This document shows, one piece after another, positions 52,229 through 61,523 of a stretch of DNA of 64,000 bases. How positions within the stretch are numbered: the first letter of the stretch is position 1; every line of letters begins with the position of its first letter. Position numbers and translations under genes: made by a program. Under the pieces are notes generated by a model that was given only the letters and a program-made list of their open reading frames with translations, made no database searches and had not been told where the DNA came from. The stretch is from Maritimibacter sp. (GTDB lineage Bacteria; Pseudomonadota; Alphaproteobacteria; Rhodobacterales; Rhodobacteraceae): assembly GCA_011389895.1 (NCBI GenBank), contig JAABTN010000001.1, positions 62,001 through 126,000 of the forward strand. Reading direction: 5' to 3'.

Positions 52229-55200
52229 ATGGCACGCGACATGTGGGAGTTTTGGGTCGACCGGGGCGGTACGTTCACCGATGTTGTGGCGCGGGCGCCC
52301 GATGGCGCGCTCAAGACGCACAAGCTTTTGTCGGAAAACCCTGAACGCTACCCGGATGCCGCCGTGCAAGGCATACGTGATCTCATGGGCCTAACGCGCG
52401 ACACGCCTTTTCCGGACGAAAGCATCGCGGCGGTCAAGATGGGCACGACCGTGGCCACCAATGCTATGCTGGAGCGCAAGGGCGACCGCACCGCGCTGGT
52501 CATCACCCAAGGGTTCGCGGACCTTCTGGACATTGGGTTTCAGGCGCGCCCGGATCTTTTCGCCCTCGACATCCGCAAACCATCGCGGCTTCACCACCGC
52601 GTGGTCGAGGCGGTTGAACGGCGGGGCGCAGATGGGTGCTGTCTTGAACCCCTGGACGAGGACGCGCTTCGGCGTGCGCTGCGCGATGTATATGACAGCG
52701 GGACCGACGCGGTCGCGATCGCGTTCCTGCACGCCCATATCGCCCCGGATCACGAAAAACGCGCAGCCGAGATTGCGCGCGAGATCGGGTTTTCGCAGGT
52801 CTCTTGCAGTCACGAGGTGTCGCGGCTTGCGAAGATCGTGTCGCGCGCGGATACCACCGTGGTCGACGCCTACCTGTCGCCGATCCTGTCGCGCTACGTC
52901 GCGCAGGTCGCGGACGCGCTGGACATCGGGCGGGCCTGTGGGCGGCTTTTGTTCATGCAATCCAATGGCGGTCTGGCCGACGCGCGGCATTTCCACGGGC
53001 GTGACGCGATCCTGTCCGGTCCCGCCGGGGGTATCGTGGGTATGGTGCGCACCGCACAGGAAGCCGGGTTCGACCGGCTCATCGGCTTTGACATGGGCGG
53101 CACCTCGACCGATGTGAGCCACTACGCGGGGCTTTACGAACGCCGGTTCGAGACCGAGATCGCGGGGGTGCGCATGCGTGCGCCGATGATGGATATCCAC
53201 ACCGTCGCGGCGGGCGGCGGGTCGATCCTGAATTTCCGCGATGGCCGGTTCCAGGTCGGACCGGAAAGCGCGGGGGCGGACCCCGGGCCTGCGTGTTACA
53301 GGCGGGGTGGGCCGCTCACCGTCACCGATGCGAATGTCATGCTCGGGCGTCTGAACCCGGCGCATTTCCCGGCGATTTTCGGCGCCGACGGCACCCGGCC
53401 CATCGACCGTGATATCGTTGCCGAGAAATTCCGGGCGCTTGCCGCGCAGATCGCGCAACACACCGGGCAGGCCGAGAAAACGCCCGAGGAGACCGCCGAG
53501 GGGTTCTTGCAGATCGCCATCGACAACATGGCCAACGCGATCAAGAAAATCAGTGTCGAACGCGGGCATGATGTCAGCGCCTACACGCTACAATGTTTCG
53601 GCGGGGCCGGGGGGCAGCATGCCTGCCGGGTGGCGGATGCGCTGGGCATGACCCGCGTGTTTCTTCACCCTTTCGCGGGCGTTCTGTCGGCGTTTGGCAT
53701 GGGGCTGGCCGATATTCGGGCGATGCGCGAGGCGCAGGTTTCGGTGTCGCTTGAGGATCTGGACGACATCGGCCCCCTGCGCAGGCGGCTGTCGGAGGCG
53801 GCCGAGGACACCGCCCGCAGCCAGGGCGCGCAATCGGTGGATGTCCTGTGTCGGTTGCATTTGAAATACGACGGGGCGCACCAGTCGATCCCCGTCGGGT
53901 ATGATGCGCGCGAGACCATGATCGCGGCCTTCGAGGCAGCCCATCGCGAGCGGTTCGGGTTCGCGTCGCCCGAGCGCGCTATCGAGATCGACATGATGGA
54001 AATCGAAGCCATCGGGGCGACGGGCACCGACGCAGAGGCCAGCGCCCCCGCCGGTCCGCCCAAGCGCCTGGGCGAGATCGGCGTTTGGATCGATGGCCGA
54101 GAAACGACAACCCCGGTGTTCGACCGTGACAGCCTGCCGCAAGGCACCGCCTTCGACGGGCCCGCGATTGTCCGCGAAGAAACCGGGACAACCATTGTCG
54201 AGCCGGGGTGGCGGGCCTCGGTCGATGACCATGGCAACCTGATCCTTGCGCGTGTCGCGAAGGCTGCGCGAGAGGCGAGCATCGGGACCGATGCCGATCC
54301 CGTCATGCTCGAGGTGTTCAACAACCTCTTCATGTCGGTCGCCGACCAGATGGGCGCGACGCTGGCCAACACCTCCTGGAGCGTCAACATCAAGGAGCGG
54401 CTGGATTTTTCTTGCGCGATCTTCGACGAGGCAGGCGATCTTGTCGCCAATGCGCCGCATGTTCCGGTTCATCTCGGGTCGATGTCCGCCGCGATCAAGA
54501 CGGTGATCTCGCAGGTCGGCGACAGGCTCGACCCCGGCGATGCCTATATGCTGAATTCCCCGTTCAACGGCGGCACGCATCTGCCCGATGTGACCGTCGT
54601 GACCCCGGTGTTCATCGACGGGCGACCGGTCTTCTGGCTGGGTTCGCGCGGCCATCATGCCGATATCGGGGGGCGCACGCCGGGCTCCGGCCCGCCGGAT
54701 TCGACCCGGATCGAGGAAGAGGGCGTGGTTATCGATCTTGAAAAGATCGTCTCGAAGGGCGCTTTTCTGGAAGACGAGGCGCGCGCCATTCTCGGATCGG
54801 GGCGCTGGCCGGCGCGACAACCAAATCAGAACATCGCCGACCTGAAGGCCCAGATTGCAGCCAATGAAACCGGGCGTCGCGAAGTGCTCAAGGTCGTGGA
54901 AAGCTACGGGGTGGACGTGGTGCGCGCCTACATGGGGCATGTGCAGGACAACGCCGAGGAAAGCGTGCGGCGGGTGATCGATACCCTGTCGGACGGCGCG
55001 TTTCGCTATGCCATGGATGATGGCAGCGAGATCGTCGTCTCGGTCACCGTGGACCGGGCCGCGCGGCGTGCGCGGATTGATTTCACCGGCACCTCTGGGC
55101 AGCACAAAAACAACTATAACGCACCTCTTTCGATCTCGCGCGCGGTCGTTCTTTACACGTTTCGAACCTTGGTCGGGCGCAGCATCCCATTGAACGAAGG

Positions 55201-55816
55201 CTGTCTGAAGCCGCTGGATATCGTGGTGCCGGAAGGCTCCATGCTCAATCCGCGCCCGCCTGCCGCGGTCATCGCAGGCAACACCGAGGTGAGCCAGGCC
55301 GCCTGCAACGCGCTCATGGGCGCGTTGGGTGTCATGGCGGCATCGCAGGGCACGATGAACAATTTCATCTGGGGCAACGCAGCGTTCCAGAACTACGAAA
55401 CCATCGCGGGGGGAACCGGCGCGGGCCCCGGCTTTCACGGCGCCGACGCGGTGCAAAGCCATATGACCAACACTCGGATGACCGACCCCGAAATCCTCGA
55501 AGCCCGTTTTCCGGTCCGGCTCGAACACTTTGCCGTGCGGGAAAATTCCGGAGGTGCGGGGGAATGGCATGGTGGCAACGGCGTTCTGCGCCGGTTGCGG
55601 TTTCTCGAACCCGTGACGGTCACCACGTTGACGAGCCACCGTGTGGTGCCGCCGTTCGGGGCCAACGGCGGCGAGGCCGGGGCCATTGGCGAAAACTGGG
55701 CCGAGATGGAAGACGGCACGCGGGTGCGGCTTGACGGAAACGACGAGATTGACCTGCCCGCGGGCGCGCTCATCGAAATGCGCACGCCCGGCGGGGGAGG
55801 GTGGGGTCAACCCTGA
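52229..55816 (+). CDS. Fused hydantoinase A/B (5-oxoprolinase) family protein
   Basis: A 1195-residue enzyme joining the HyuA part (about 1-680: FWVDRGGTFTDVVARAPDG, TVATNAMLERKGDRTALV, IGFDMGGTSTDVSHY, AGGGSILNFRDGRF) and the HyuB part (about 690-1195: DPVMLEVFNNLFMSVADQMGA, HVPVHLGSMSAAIK, RGHHADIGGRTPG, GGAGEWHGGNG). The HyuA part binds ATP as an actin-like fold. Single-chain fusions of this kind include 5-oxoprolinases, N-methylhydantoinases and related ATP-dependent lactamases; the substrate cannot be fixed. It overlaps the convergent znuA gene by ten bases. Confidence 0.88.
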   Translation: MARDMWEFWVDRGGTFTDVVARAPDGALKTHKLLSENPERYPDAAVQGIRDLMGLTRDTPFPDESIAAVKMGTTVATNAMLERKGDRTALVITQGFADLLDIGFQARPDLFALDIRKPSRLHHRVVEAVERRGADGCCLEPLDEDALRRALRDVYDSGTDAVAIAFLHAHIAPDHEKRAAEIAREIGFSQVSCSHEVSRLAKIVSRADTTVVDAYLSPILSRYVAQVADALDIGRACGRLLFMQSNGGLADARHFHGRDAILSGPAGGIVGMVRTAQEAGFDRLIGFDMGGTSTDVSHYAGLYERRFETEIAGVRMRAPMMDIHTVAAGGGSILNFRDGRFQVGPESAGADPGPACYRRGGPLTVTDANVMLGRLNPAHFPAIFGADGTRPIDRDIVAEKFRALAAQIAQHTGQAEKTPEETAEGFLQIAIDNMANAIKKISVERGHDVSAYTLQCFGGAGGQHACRVADALGMTRVFLHPFAGVLSAFGMGLADIRAMREAQVSVSLEDLDDIGPLRRRLSEAAEDTARSQGAQSVDVLCRLHLKYDGAHQSIPVGYDARETMIAAFEAAHRERFGFASPERAIEIDMMEIEAIGATGTDAEASAPAGPPKRLGEIGVWIDGRETTTPVFDRDSLPQGTAFDGPAIVREETGTTIVEPGWRASVDDHGNLILARVAKAAREASIGTDADPVMLEVFNNLFMSVADQMGATLANTSWSVNIKERLDFSCAIFDEAGDLVANAPHVPVHLGSMSAAIKTVISQVGDRLDPGDAYMLNSPFNGGTHLPDVTVVTPVFIDGRPVFWLGSRGHHADIGGRTPGSGPPDSTRIEEEGVVIDLEKIVSKGAFLEDEARAILGSGRWPARQPNQNIADLKAQIAANETGRREVLKVVESYGVDVVRAYMGHVQDNAEESVRRVIDTLSDGAFRYAMDDGSEIVVSVTVDRAARRARIDFTGTSGQHKNNYNAPLSISRAVVLYTFRTLVGRSIPLNEGCLKPLDIVVPEGSMLNPRPPAAVIAGNTEVSQAACNALMGALGVMAASQGTMNNFIWGNAAFQNYETIAGGTGAGPGFHGADAVQSHMTNTRMTDPEILEARFPVRLEHFAVRENSGGAGEWHGGNGVLRRLRFLEPVTVTTLTSHRVVPPFGANGGEAGAIGENWAEMEDGTRVRLDGNDEIDLPAGALIEMRTPGGGGWGQP

Positions 55817-56898
55817 TCGCCACCGATGCAATCGGCGATTTCACCACCGATGGTCTCGATGAGCGTGGTGTAGAACCCGGCCCCCAGTTCAAGGTCCCGG
55901 CCGAGCGGGTCGATCGTGCCGGTGCGCAGGTCAATGCCTTCCCCGATCGTCTCAAGCAGGGCGGGGTCATAAGCCGGTTCGGCGAAAAGGCAGGCGACAC
56001 CGTGGTCATCGACGGTCTGTTTCAACGCGGACAAGGCCGCTGCTGACGGGGCAGAAGCGTCGCTTGGCCGGACCGATCCGATGATCTCGATCCCGTAGTG
56101 GTCCGCGAAATACCCGAAGGCATCGTGGAAGGTGACGATTTCGGCGGCTTGATGGGGTGCAAGGGTGGCGACGATCCGCGCGTCAGCCTCGGAGATGTCC
56201 GCCTGCGCGCGGGCTGCGTTTGCCGCGTAGGTTTCGGCATTGTCCGGATCAAGTTCGGCCAGCTCCTCGGCGATGGCGGTCACCCAGGCGCGGGCGTTGT
56301 CGGGAGACAACCAAGCGTGCGGATCGGTGCCATGATGCGCGTGCCCGTCTTCTTCAGCGTGATCATGCGCCGTGTGTTCCGCATGGTCATCCTCTTTTCC
56401 GTGATCGTCGTGGCCATGGTCATCGTGGTCTGCGTGCTCGTCATGCTCGTGATCGTCGCCGTGGTCATCATGCCCGTGGTCATCATGGTCCGCGTGCCCG
56501 TGATCATCATGATCTTCGTCGCCATGATCGTCATGCCCGGCGTCCTCGCCATGCGCGTGCGGGGCATCCATTTCGCGGGTTTTGGTGGTGGGAAGGTCGA
56601 TGAGCGCCATGGTGTGCCCGCCCGAAATCCCGTCAAGCGCGCGTTCTAGCCAAGGTGCAAGCTCGGGGCCGACCCAAACCACGAGATCCGCGTTGCCAAG
56701 CGCGCGGGCCTGTGATGGCCGCAACTGCACGGCATGCGGGTCGCTTGAGCCGTCCACCAGAAGCGTCGGCTCGCCCAGGTCACCCATGACCTTGGCGACA
56801 AGCGAATGGACCGGGGCGATGTCCGCCACCACGTCCGGAACGTCGGCCTGCGCGGCGCTGGCCGACAAGAGAAGGGGAAGGGCGATGCGGTAGCTCAT
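55807..56898 (-). CDS. znuA: Zinc ABC transporter binding protein with long His/Asp-rich insert
   Basis: A 363-residue periplasmic zinc-binding protein. The signal is residues 1-18 (ending SASAAQA). Zinc ligands are the histidines in VADIAPVHSLVAKV, GTDPHAWLSPDNAR and VTFHDAFGYFADHYG. Residues about 114-194 are a loop almost wholly of H and D in repeated DHDDHGH-type units, long for ZnuA. The loop is thought to help catch zinc. I chose the ATG at 56896-56898; the frame upstream runs through the operator. It is divergent from zur and convergent with the oxoprolinase gene. Confidence 0.95.
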   Translation of the reverse strand: MSYRIALPLLLSASAAQADVPDVVADIAPVHSLVAKVMGDLGEPTLLVDGSSDPHAVQLRPSQARALGNADLVVWVGPELAPWLERALDGISGGHTMALIDLPTTKTREMDAPHAHGEDAGHDDHGDEDHDDHGHADHDDHGHDDHGDDHEHDEHADHDDHGHDDHGKEDDHAEHTAHDHAEEDGHAHHGTDPHAWLSPDNARAWVTAIAEELAELDPDNAETYAANAARAQADISEADARIVATLAPHQAAEIVTFHDAFGYFADHYGIEIIGSVRPSDASAPSAAALSALKQTVDDHGVACLFAEPAYDPALLETIGEGIDLRTGTIDPLGRDLELGAGFYTTLIETIGGEIADCIGGDQG

Positions 56899-56922
56899 GT
56901 CTTGTTCCTTGGTGCGTGATGA

Positions 56923-56949
56923 TATAACATCTATTGTTATAGTATAACA
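56923..56949. promoter_or_regulatory. Zur operator between znuA and zur
   Basis: TGTTATA-G-TATAACA (56935-56949) is a perfect palindrome of the Fur/Zur type. A third half-site TATAACA (56923-56929) pairs with the same TGTTATA over five bases. The site lies 25 bases before the znuA start and about 15 bases before zur, so one operator probably controls both directions. Confidence 0.88.
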
Positions 56950-56965
56950 GAATGGCCCGCAACCC

Positions 56966-57457
56966 ATGACCCGACCCGACCCTGCCGCGGCGTTCCATGA
57001 TCACGACCATGCCGCCTGTGCGAGCGATGCTTTGGCGCAGGCGGAAGAGCTTTGTGCCCAGACCGGTGCGCGCTTTACGCCGGTCCGGCGAAGAACCCTT
57101 GAAATCCTGTTGGCCGAACATCGGGCGCTCGGGGCCTACGAGGTTCTGGAAAAGCTCGCCGAAGACGGGTTTGGCAAGCAACCGCCCGTCGCCTACCGTG
57201 CGTTGGAATTTCTCGTGGAACAGGGGCTCGCGCATCGCGTGCGGCGGTTGAACGCCTTCGCGGCCTGCACGCATCCCGGATCCGCCCATGCGCCGGTCTT
57301 CCTGATCTGCTCGACCTGCGATGCGGTTGCCGAGACGTCCGGCCAAAGCCTGCGCACCGCGTTGGACGCGGCGGCCGAGGGGATCGGGTTCAGCGTGGAA
57401 CGCGCCAATATCGAGGCGATCGGCCAGTGCCCGAAATGCCGGGAGACGCGCCCGTGA
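56966..57457 (+). CDS. zur: Zinc uptake regulator Zur
   Basis: A 163-residue Fur-family repressor. The winged helix is ARFTPVRRRTLEILLAEHRAL to PPVAYRALEFLVEQGL, and the dimerisation domain has the structural-zinc cysteines LICSTCDAVAE and QCPKCRE. An N-terminal HDHDHAAC is usual in Zur. It is divergent from znuA and overlaps znuC by four bases (GTGA), so regulator and transporter are coupled and self-controlled. Confidence 0.95.
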   Translation: MTRPDPAAAFHDHDHAACASDALAQAEELCAQTGARFTPVRRRTLEILLAEHRALGAYEVLEKLAEDGFGKQPPVAYRALEFLVEQGLAHRVRRLNAFAACTHPGSAHAPVFLICSTCDAVAETSGQSLRTALDAAAEGIGFSVERANIEAIGQCPKCRETRP

Positions 57458-58209
57458 AACTCCTTGAAGGCGAGGGTCTGACCCTTGAATACGGTGATCT
57501 CACCGTGCTTGATAACGTCTCGGTGTCTGTCTCCGAGGGCGAGATCCTGACGCTCATCGGGCCGAACGGGTCGGGGAAATCGTCGCTGGTTCGTGTGTTG
57601 GCGGGAATCGCGACGCCGAAGTCGGGCAAGGTGATGCGGCGCCCCGGATTGGTGATCGGCTACGTGCCCCAAAAGCTCGCCCTTGCACCCAGCCTGCCCC
57701 TGACCGTGGGGCGGTTTCTCAACCTGCCCAAGCGCCATGATGCCGCGTGGATCGCGCAGGTCATGGACGAGACGGGGATTACCGGTCTCGTGGACCGGCA
57801 GCTTGGCGAACTGTCGGGGGGGCAGACGCAGCGGGCGCTTTTGGCCCGGGCGCTTTTGACATCGCCCGACCTTCTGATCCTCGATGAACCCACCACCGGG
57901 CTCGACCAGCCGGGCGAGGCCGATTTCTATCGCCAGATCGAGCATTTGCGCGACACCAAGGGCGTCGCGGTCTTTATGGTGTCGCATGACCTGCATGTCG
58001 TCATGTCGGCCAGTGACCGGGTGATCTGTCTCAATCATCATGTCTGTTGCGAAGGCACGCCGCATGTGGTGCGAGATGCGCCGGAATACCGGGCCCTTTT
58101 CGGCCCCGGCACCAAGGGGGCGCTGGCCCTGTATCAGCACCAGCATGACCACAGTCACCACGATCATGGACACCATGATCACGACAAGGCGCATGATCAT
58201 GCTGGATGA
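57454..58209 (+). CDS. znuC: Zinc ABC transporter ATP-binding protein
   Basis: A 251-residue ATPase: Walker A GPNGSGKSSL, signature ELSGGQTQRALLARAL, Walker B LLILDEPTTGLD. The C-terminus is an extra His-rich tail (HQHDHSHHDHGHHDHDKAHD) that is not part of the ATPase fold. The GTG at 57454 overlaps the zur stop and has GGGAG eight bases upstream; an ATG nine codons earlier is inside zur. It energises ZnuB. Confidence 0.94.
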   Translation: MKLLEGEGLTLEYGDLTVLDNVSVSVSEGEILTLIGPNGSGKSSLVRVLAGIATPKSGKVMRRPGLVIGYVPQKLALAPSLPLTVGRFLNLPKRHDAAWIAQVMDETGITGLVDRQLGELSGGQTQRALLARALLTSPDLLILDEPTTGLDQPGEADFYRQIEHLRDTKGVAVFMVSHDLHVVMSASDRVICLNHHVCCEGTPHVVRDAPEYRALFGPGTKGALALYQHQHDHSHHDHGHHDHDKAHDHAG

Positions 58210-58981
58210 TTTCCTGATCCGTGCCGCCCTTGCCGGTGTTGGGCTGGCCTTTGCCGTGGGCCCGCTGGGCAGCTTCGTAGTGTGGCGCAGGATGGCCTAT
58301 TTCGGCGATGCCACGGCGCATGCGGCCATTCTCGGCGTCGCGCTGGCGCTGTTGTTTTCGGTGCCGGTCACGCTTGGCACCCTGCTCGTTGCGCTGACCA
58401 TGGCGCTGAGCGTGAGCTGGCTGGTCGCCCAAGGTTATGCGATGGATGCGACGCTTGGGGTTTTGTCCCATTCCGCCTTGGCGGCGGGGCTCGTGGCCAT
58501 CTCTTTCGTTCCGGGGGTGCGGGTCGATCTCTCCGCGTTCCTTTTCGGCGACATCCTCGCGGTCGGATGGTCCGATCTCTGGGTCATCTGGGGCGGGGCC
58601 GCGCTGGTCTGTGCCTTGATTTTCTGGCGTTGGTCGCGGCTTCTCACTGCCACCTTGTCCGAAGATTTGGCGATGGCGTCGGGCATCAACCCGCGGCGTG
58701 AACAACTGGTCCTGACCCTTGCACTCGCGGTGGTGGTCGCGGTTGCGTTGAAGGTGGTGGGAACTTTGCTGATCGCCGCGATGCTGATCATCCCGGCGGC
58801 GGCGGGGCGCAACCTGTCGCGCAATCCCGAGGCGATGGTGGCCTGGGCGATCGTGATCGGGGCGGCATCGGCGCTGGGCGGTCTCGCGGCGTCCTTCACC
58901 CTCGATGCGCCTGCGGGCCCATCAATCGTGGTCGCGGCAGCGGCGATTTTCGTCATCGTGGTGGTCCTGCGCCGGCGATAG
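58199..58981 (+). CDS. znuB: Zinc ABC transporter permease
   Basis: A 260-residue permease of the ABC-3 family with seven to eight helices. GSFVVWRRMAYFGDATAHAAILG is the characteristic segment and LLIAAMLIIPAAAGRNLSRN another. The ATG at 58199 overlaps the znuC end by eleven bases and has AAGG nine bases before it; an ATG two codons earlier is possible. Last gene of zur-znuC-znuB. Confidence 0.93.
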   Translation: MLDDFLIRAALAGVGLAFAVGPLGSFVVWRRMAYFGDATAHAAILGVALALLFSVPVTLGTLLVALTMALSVSWLVAQGYAMDATLGVLSHSALAAGLVAISFVPGVRVDLSAFLFGDILAVGWSDLWVIWGGAALVCALIFWRWSRLLTATLSEDLAMASGINPRREQLVLTLALAVVVAVALKVVGTLLIAAMLIIPAAAGRNLSRNPEAMVAWAIVIGAASALGGLAASFTLDAPAGPSIVVAAAAIFVIVVVLRRR

Positions 58982-58987
58982 CCGCGC

Positions 58988-59920
58988 TCACGGCAAGAGG
59001 TGCAGCCAGACCCAGACGGTGATGAGCGAGGCCCCCGTTGCCGCCAGCACGGCGGTGGCTGCGACCCGTTTTCCGACCCCGTACATGTTGGCGAAGAGAA
59101 AGGCATTCACGCCGGGGGCCATCGCGGCGGTCAGGACCGCCGAGCGGATCTGGCCGGTCGACAGGCCCAAGGCATGCACCATGAGCCATGTCACGCCGGG
59201 ATGCAGGACAAGCGAGACGAAGATGATCCAGCTTACCACCCGCAGATCGCCCTCGGGCCGATAGTTGCGCAGCACCCCGCCAAGTCCGAAAAGCGCGGCG
59301 GGCAGCGCGGCTGTGGCCACCAGGTTGACCGCATCCCCGACCGGCAGGGGCAGGGTGAGACCGGACAGGTTGACCGCAAGTCCCAGCACGATGCCGATCA
59401 ACATCGGATTGCGCGCCATGGTGCGCGCCACCTGCCGCAAAGGGCGCATCAATCCGCCGCCCGAGCCGGAGCGCACGATTTCCATCGCGGTCACGCCGAT
59501 CAGGTAGCAGGTCGGCGCATGGATCGAGATGATCGCGAGATTGGGGCCCAAGGCGCCGGCCCCATAGGCGCGCTCGGTGATCGGCAGGCCCAAGAGGACC
59601 GCGTTCGAGAACAGGGTGGCGAAGCCGATCGCGACGCTGTCGGCCCAAGGCCGTTTGAACAGCACCCGGGCTCCGAAGAACCCCGCCGCGAACCCGAGAA
59701 CCGCGCCGGTGTAGAACGACGCCAGGAGACGCAGATCGAAGGTGGACCCGAGATCGAGCTGCGACATGGCCCGAAACAACAGGACCGGAACCGCGAAATT
59801 CTGCGCGAATTTCATCAACCCGTCGACCGCGCCCTCGGTCAGCCCGAGCTTCCAGCGCGACAGGTAGCCAAAACCGATCACGAGAAAGACCGGCAGGACG
59901 ACTTCGATCAGCGAGCTCAT
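58988..59920 (-). CDS. AEC-family (auxin efflux carrier-like) transporter
   Basis: A 310-residue membrane protein with about ten helices in two inverted halves. The start SSLIEVVLPVFLVIGFGYLS and LFSNAVLLGLPITERAYG are typical of AEC transporters, which export or import organic acids such as malate or malonate. The substrate is unknown. Its ATG overlaps the stop of the metallo-hydrolase gene (TGATG), making it the fourth gene of the holB operon. Confidence 0.9.
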   Translation of the reverse strand: MSSLIEVVLPVFLVIGFGYLSRWKLGLTEGAVDGLMKFAQNFAVPVLLFRAMSQLDLGSTFDLRLLASFYTGAVLGFAAGFFGARVLFKRPWADSVAIGFATLFSNAVLLGLPITERAYGAGALGPNLAIISIHAPTCYLIGVTAMEIVRSGSGGGLMRPLRQVARTMARNPMLIGIVLGLAVNLSGLTLPLPVGDAVNLVATAALPAALFGLGGVLRNYRPEGDLRVVSWIIFVSLVLHPGVTWLMVHALGLSTGQIRSAVLTAAMAPGVNAFLFANMYGVGKRVAATAVLAATGASLITVWVWLHLLP

Positions 59921-60717
59921 CAGCTCTCGACAGTGATCGTCATCCCGTCATGGGCCGGGGTAATGTGGTCGGGGGTCTCAGACTTCACCGTCTCGTAATC
60001 CAGGTCGATATGCATGTTGGTCAGCACCCCCGCCTTGGCCCCCGAGGTCGCGATCCATTCCAGCGCGCGTTCGAGATGGATATGGGTCGGATGCGGTTGA
60101 TAGCGCAGCGCATCGAGAATGAAGGTCTCGACACCGGCGAGCGCCGTCCACGCGTCTTCATTCATGGCGGAGACATCTGGAAGATAGGCGAGGCTCCCGA
60201 TCCGAAACCCAAGCGCGTCGATCGCGCCATGTTCGACCTCGAACGGGGTGAAGGCGATCGGGCCACCGGCACCGTCGATCTGGAACGGGCCACGGATAGT
60301 GAACAGGTCGAGGATCGGCGGGTAACTGGACCCTTCCGGTTGGACGAAGGCGTAGCCGAAACGCGACAGGAGCGCATCCTGTGTGGCCCCGTCAGCCCAG
60401 ATGGGAAGCCGTTTGCGCATGTTGAACACGATCATCCGCAGATCGTCGATGCCATGGACATGGTCGGCGTGTGAATGGGTGTAGACGACCGCGTCCAGCG
60501 TGCCGATCCCGGCGGTCAAAAGCTGCTCGCGCAGGTCGGGCGAGGTGTCGATCAACACGCGGGTGGTCCCGCCGGTGTCTTCGCGCGTTACCAAAAGCGA
60601 ACAGCGCAGGCGGCGGTTTCGCGGGTTGTCCGGGTCACAGGCCCCCCAGTGCCCGCCCAAGCGCGGCACGCCGCCCGACGAGCCGCAGCCAAGGATTGTG
60701 AACGTGGTCCGCGCCAT
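59920..60717 (-). CDS. Metallo-beta-lactamase-fold hydrolase (PhnP-like)
   Basis: A 265-residue metal-dependent phosphodiesterase-like enzyme. The N-terminal CGSSGGVPRLGG and the metal motif YTHSHADHVHGIDDLR are intact, with further histidines at NMHIDLDYE. It resembles PhnP, a cyclic phosphodiesterase, but with no phosphonate genes present. In many alphaproteobacteria it follows tatD, as here. Start and stop overlap neighbouring genes by one base on each side. Confidence 0.92.
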   Translation of the reverse strand: MARTTFTILGCGSSGGVPRLGGHWGACDPDNPRNRRLRCSLLVTREDTGGTTRVLIDTSPDLREQLLTAGIGTLDAVVYTHSHADHVHGIDDLRMIVFNMRKRLPIWADGATQDALLSRFGYAFVQPEGSSYPPILDLFTIRGPFQIDGAGGPIAFTPFEVEHGAIDALGFRIGSLAYLPDVSAMNEDAWTALAGVETFILDALRYQPHPTHIHLERALEWIATSGAKAGVLTNMHIDLDYETVKSETPDHITPAHDGMTITVES

Positions 60718-61523
60718 CAGGCGGCTGCCCTGAAAGCCGCGGCCTTCCAGAACAAACGATCGAAATTCTCCTGCGTCTTGGCTGCGAAGTCCGGGTAATC
60801 AAGGCCAAAGACCTCGGCCCCGACGCGCGCGGTATGCGCGGTGTAGGCCGGTTCATTGCGTTTACCACGGTGCGGCGGCGGGGCAAGATAGGGGCTGTCT
60901 GTTTCGACGAGAATTCGGTCGAGGGGGGCTACTGAGAATATCTCGCGCAACGCGGTCGACCGGGGGAAGGCCGCGATGCCGGACATCGACAGGTAAAAGC
61001 CAAGATCGAGCGCCGCTTCGGCCAGCCCGCGCCCGGACGAGAAACAATGCATCACGCAGCTATAGGCCCCGGCGCGGTGTTCTTCCGCGAGGATTGCTGC
61101 CATGTCGTCATCGGCGTCGCGGGCATGGATGATGAGGGGAAGTCCGGTTTCGCGGGCCGCCGCGATATGCACCCGAAGGCTTTCCTGTTGCACCCCGGCG
61201 CTTTCGGCGGTGTAATGATAATCCAGCCCGCTTTCGCCGATCCCGACGAATTTCGGGTGTTTCGACAGGGCGATCAGGTCATCGACCGTCGCCATCGGTT
61301 CTTCCGCCACGCTCATCGGGTGGGTGCCCGCCGCGAAGAACACCGGGTCATGCGCCTCGGCGATGGCCTGCACCGCAGGCGCGGTCCTGAGCTTTGTCGC
61401 AATCGTCACCATGCGCGTGACGCCTGCCGTAGCGGCATTGGCAACGATGGTGTCAAGCTGACCCTCGAAATCGGGGAAGTCGAGGTGGCAATGGCTGTCT
61501 GTGATATTCGGCTGGTCGGTCAT
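60717..61523 (-). CDS. tatD: TatD-family metal-dependent deoxyribonuclease
   Basis: A 268-residue TIM-barrel hydrolase. Metal ligands are DSHCHLDFPDF, the glutamate in GIGESGLDYHY, the histidines in PLIIHARDADDD and VMHCFSSGRG, and the aspartate in ILVETDSPYLAPPPHRG. It processes DNA ends in repair or turnover. It overlaps holB by four bases and the metallo-hydrolase gene by one. Confidence 0.95.
   Translation of the reverse strand: MTDQPNITDSHCHLDFPDFEGQLDTIVANAATAGVTRMVTIATKLRTAPAVQAIAEAHDPVFFAAGTHPMSVAEEPMATVDDLIALSKHPKFVGIGESGLDYHYTAESAGVQQESLRVHIAAARETGLPLIIHARDADDDMAAILAEEHRAGAYSCVMHCFSSGRGLAEAALDLGFYLSMSGIAAFPRSTALREIFSVAPLDRILVETDSPYLAPPPHRGKRNEPAYTAHTARVGAEVFGLDYPDFAAKTQENFDRLFWKAAAFRAAA

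Noticed and set aside
53588-55831. 747-codon minus-strand open frame across the oxoprolinase gene
   Set aside because: Antisense shadow; R/H-rich and without motifs.
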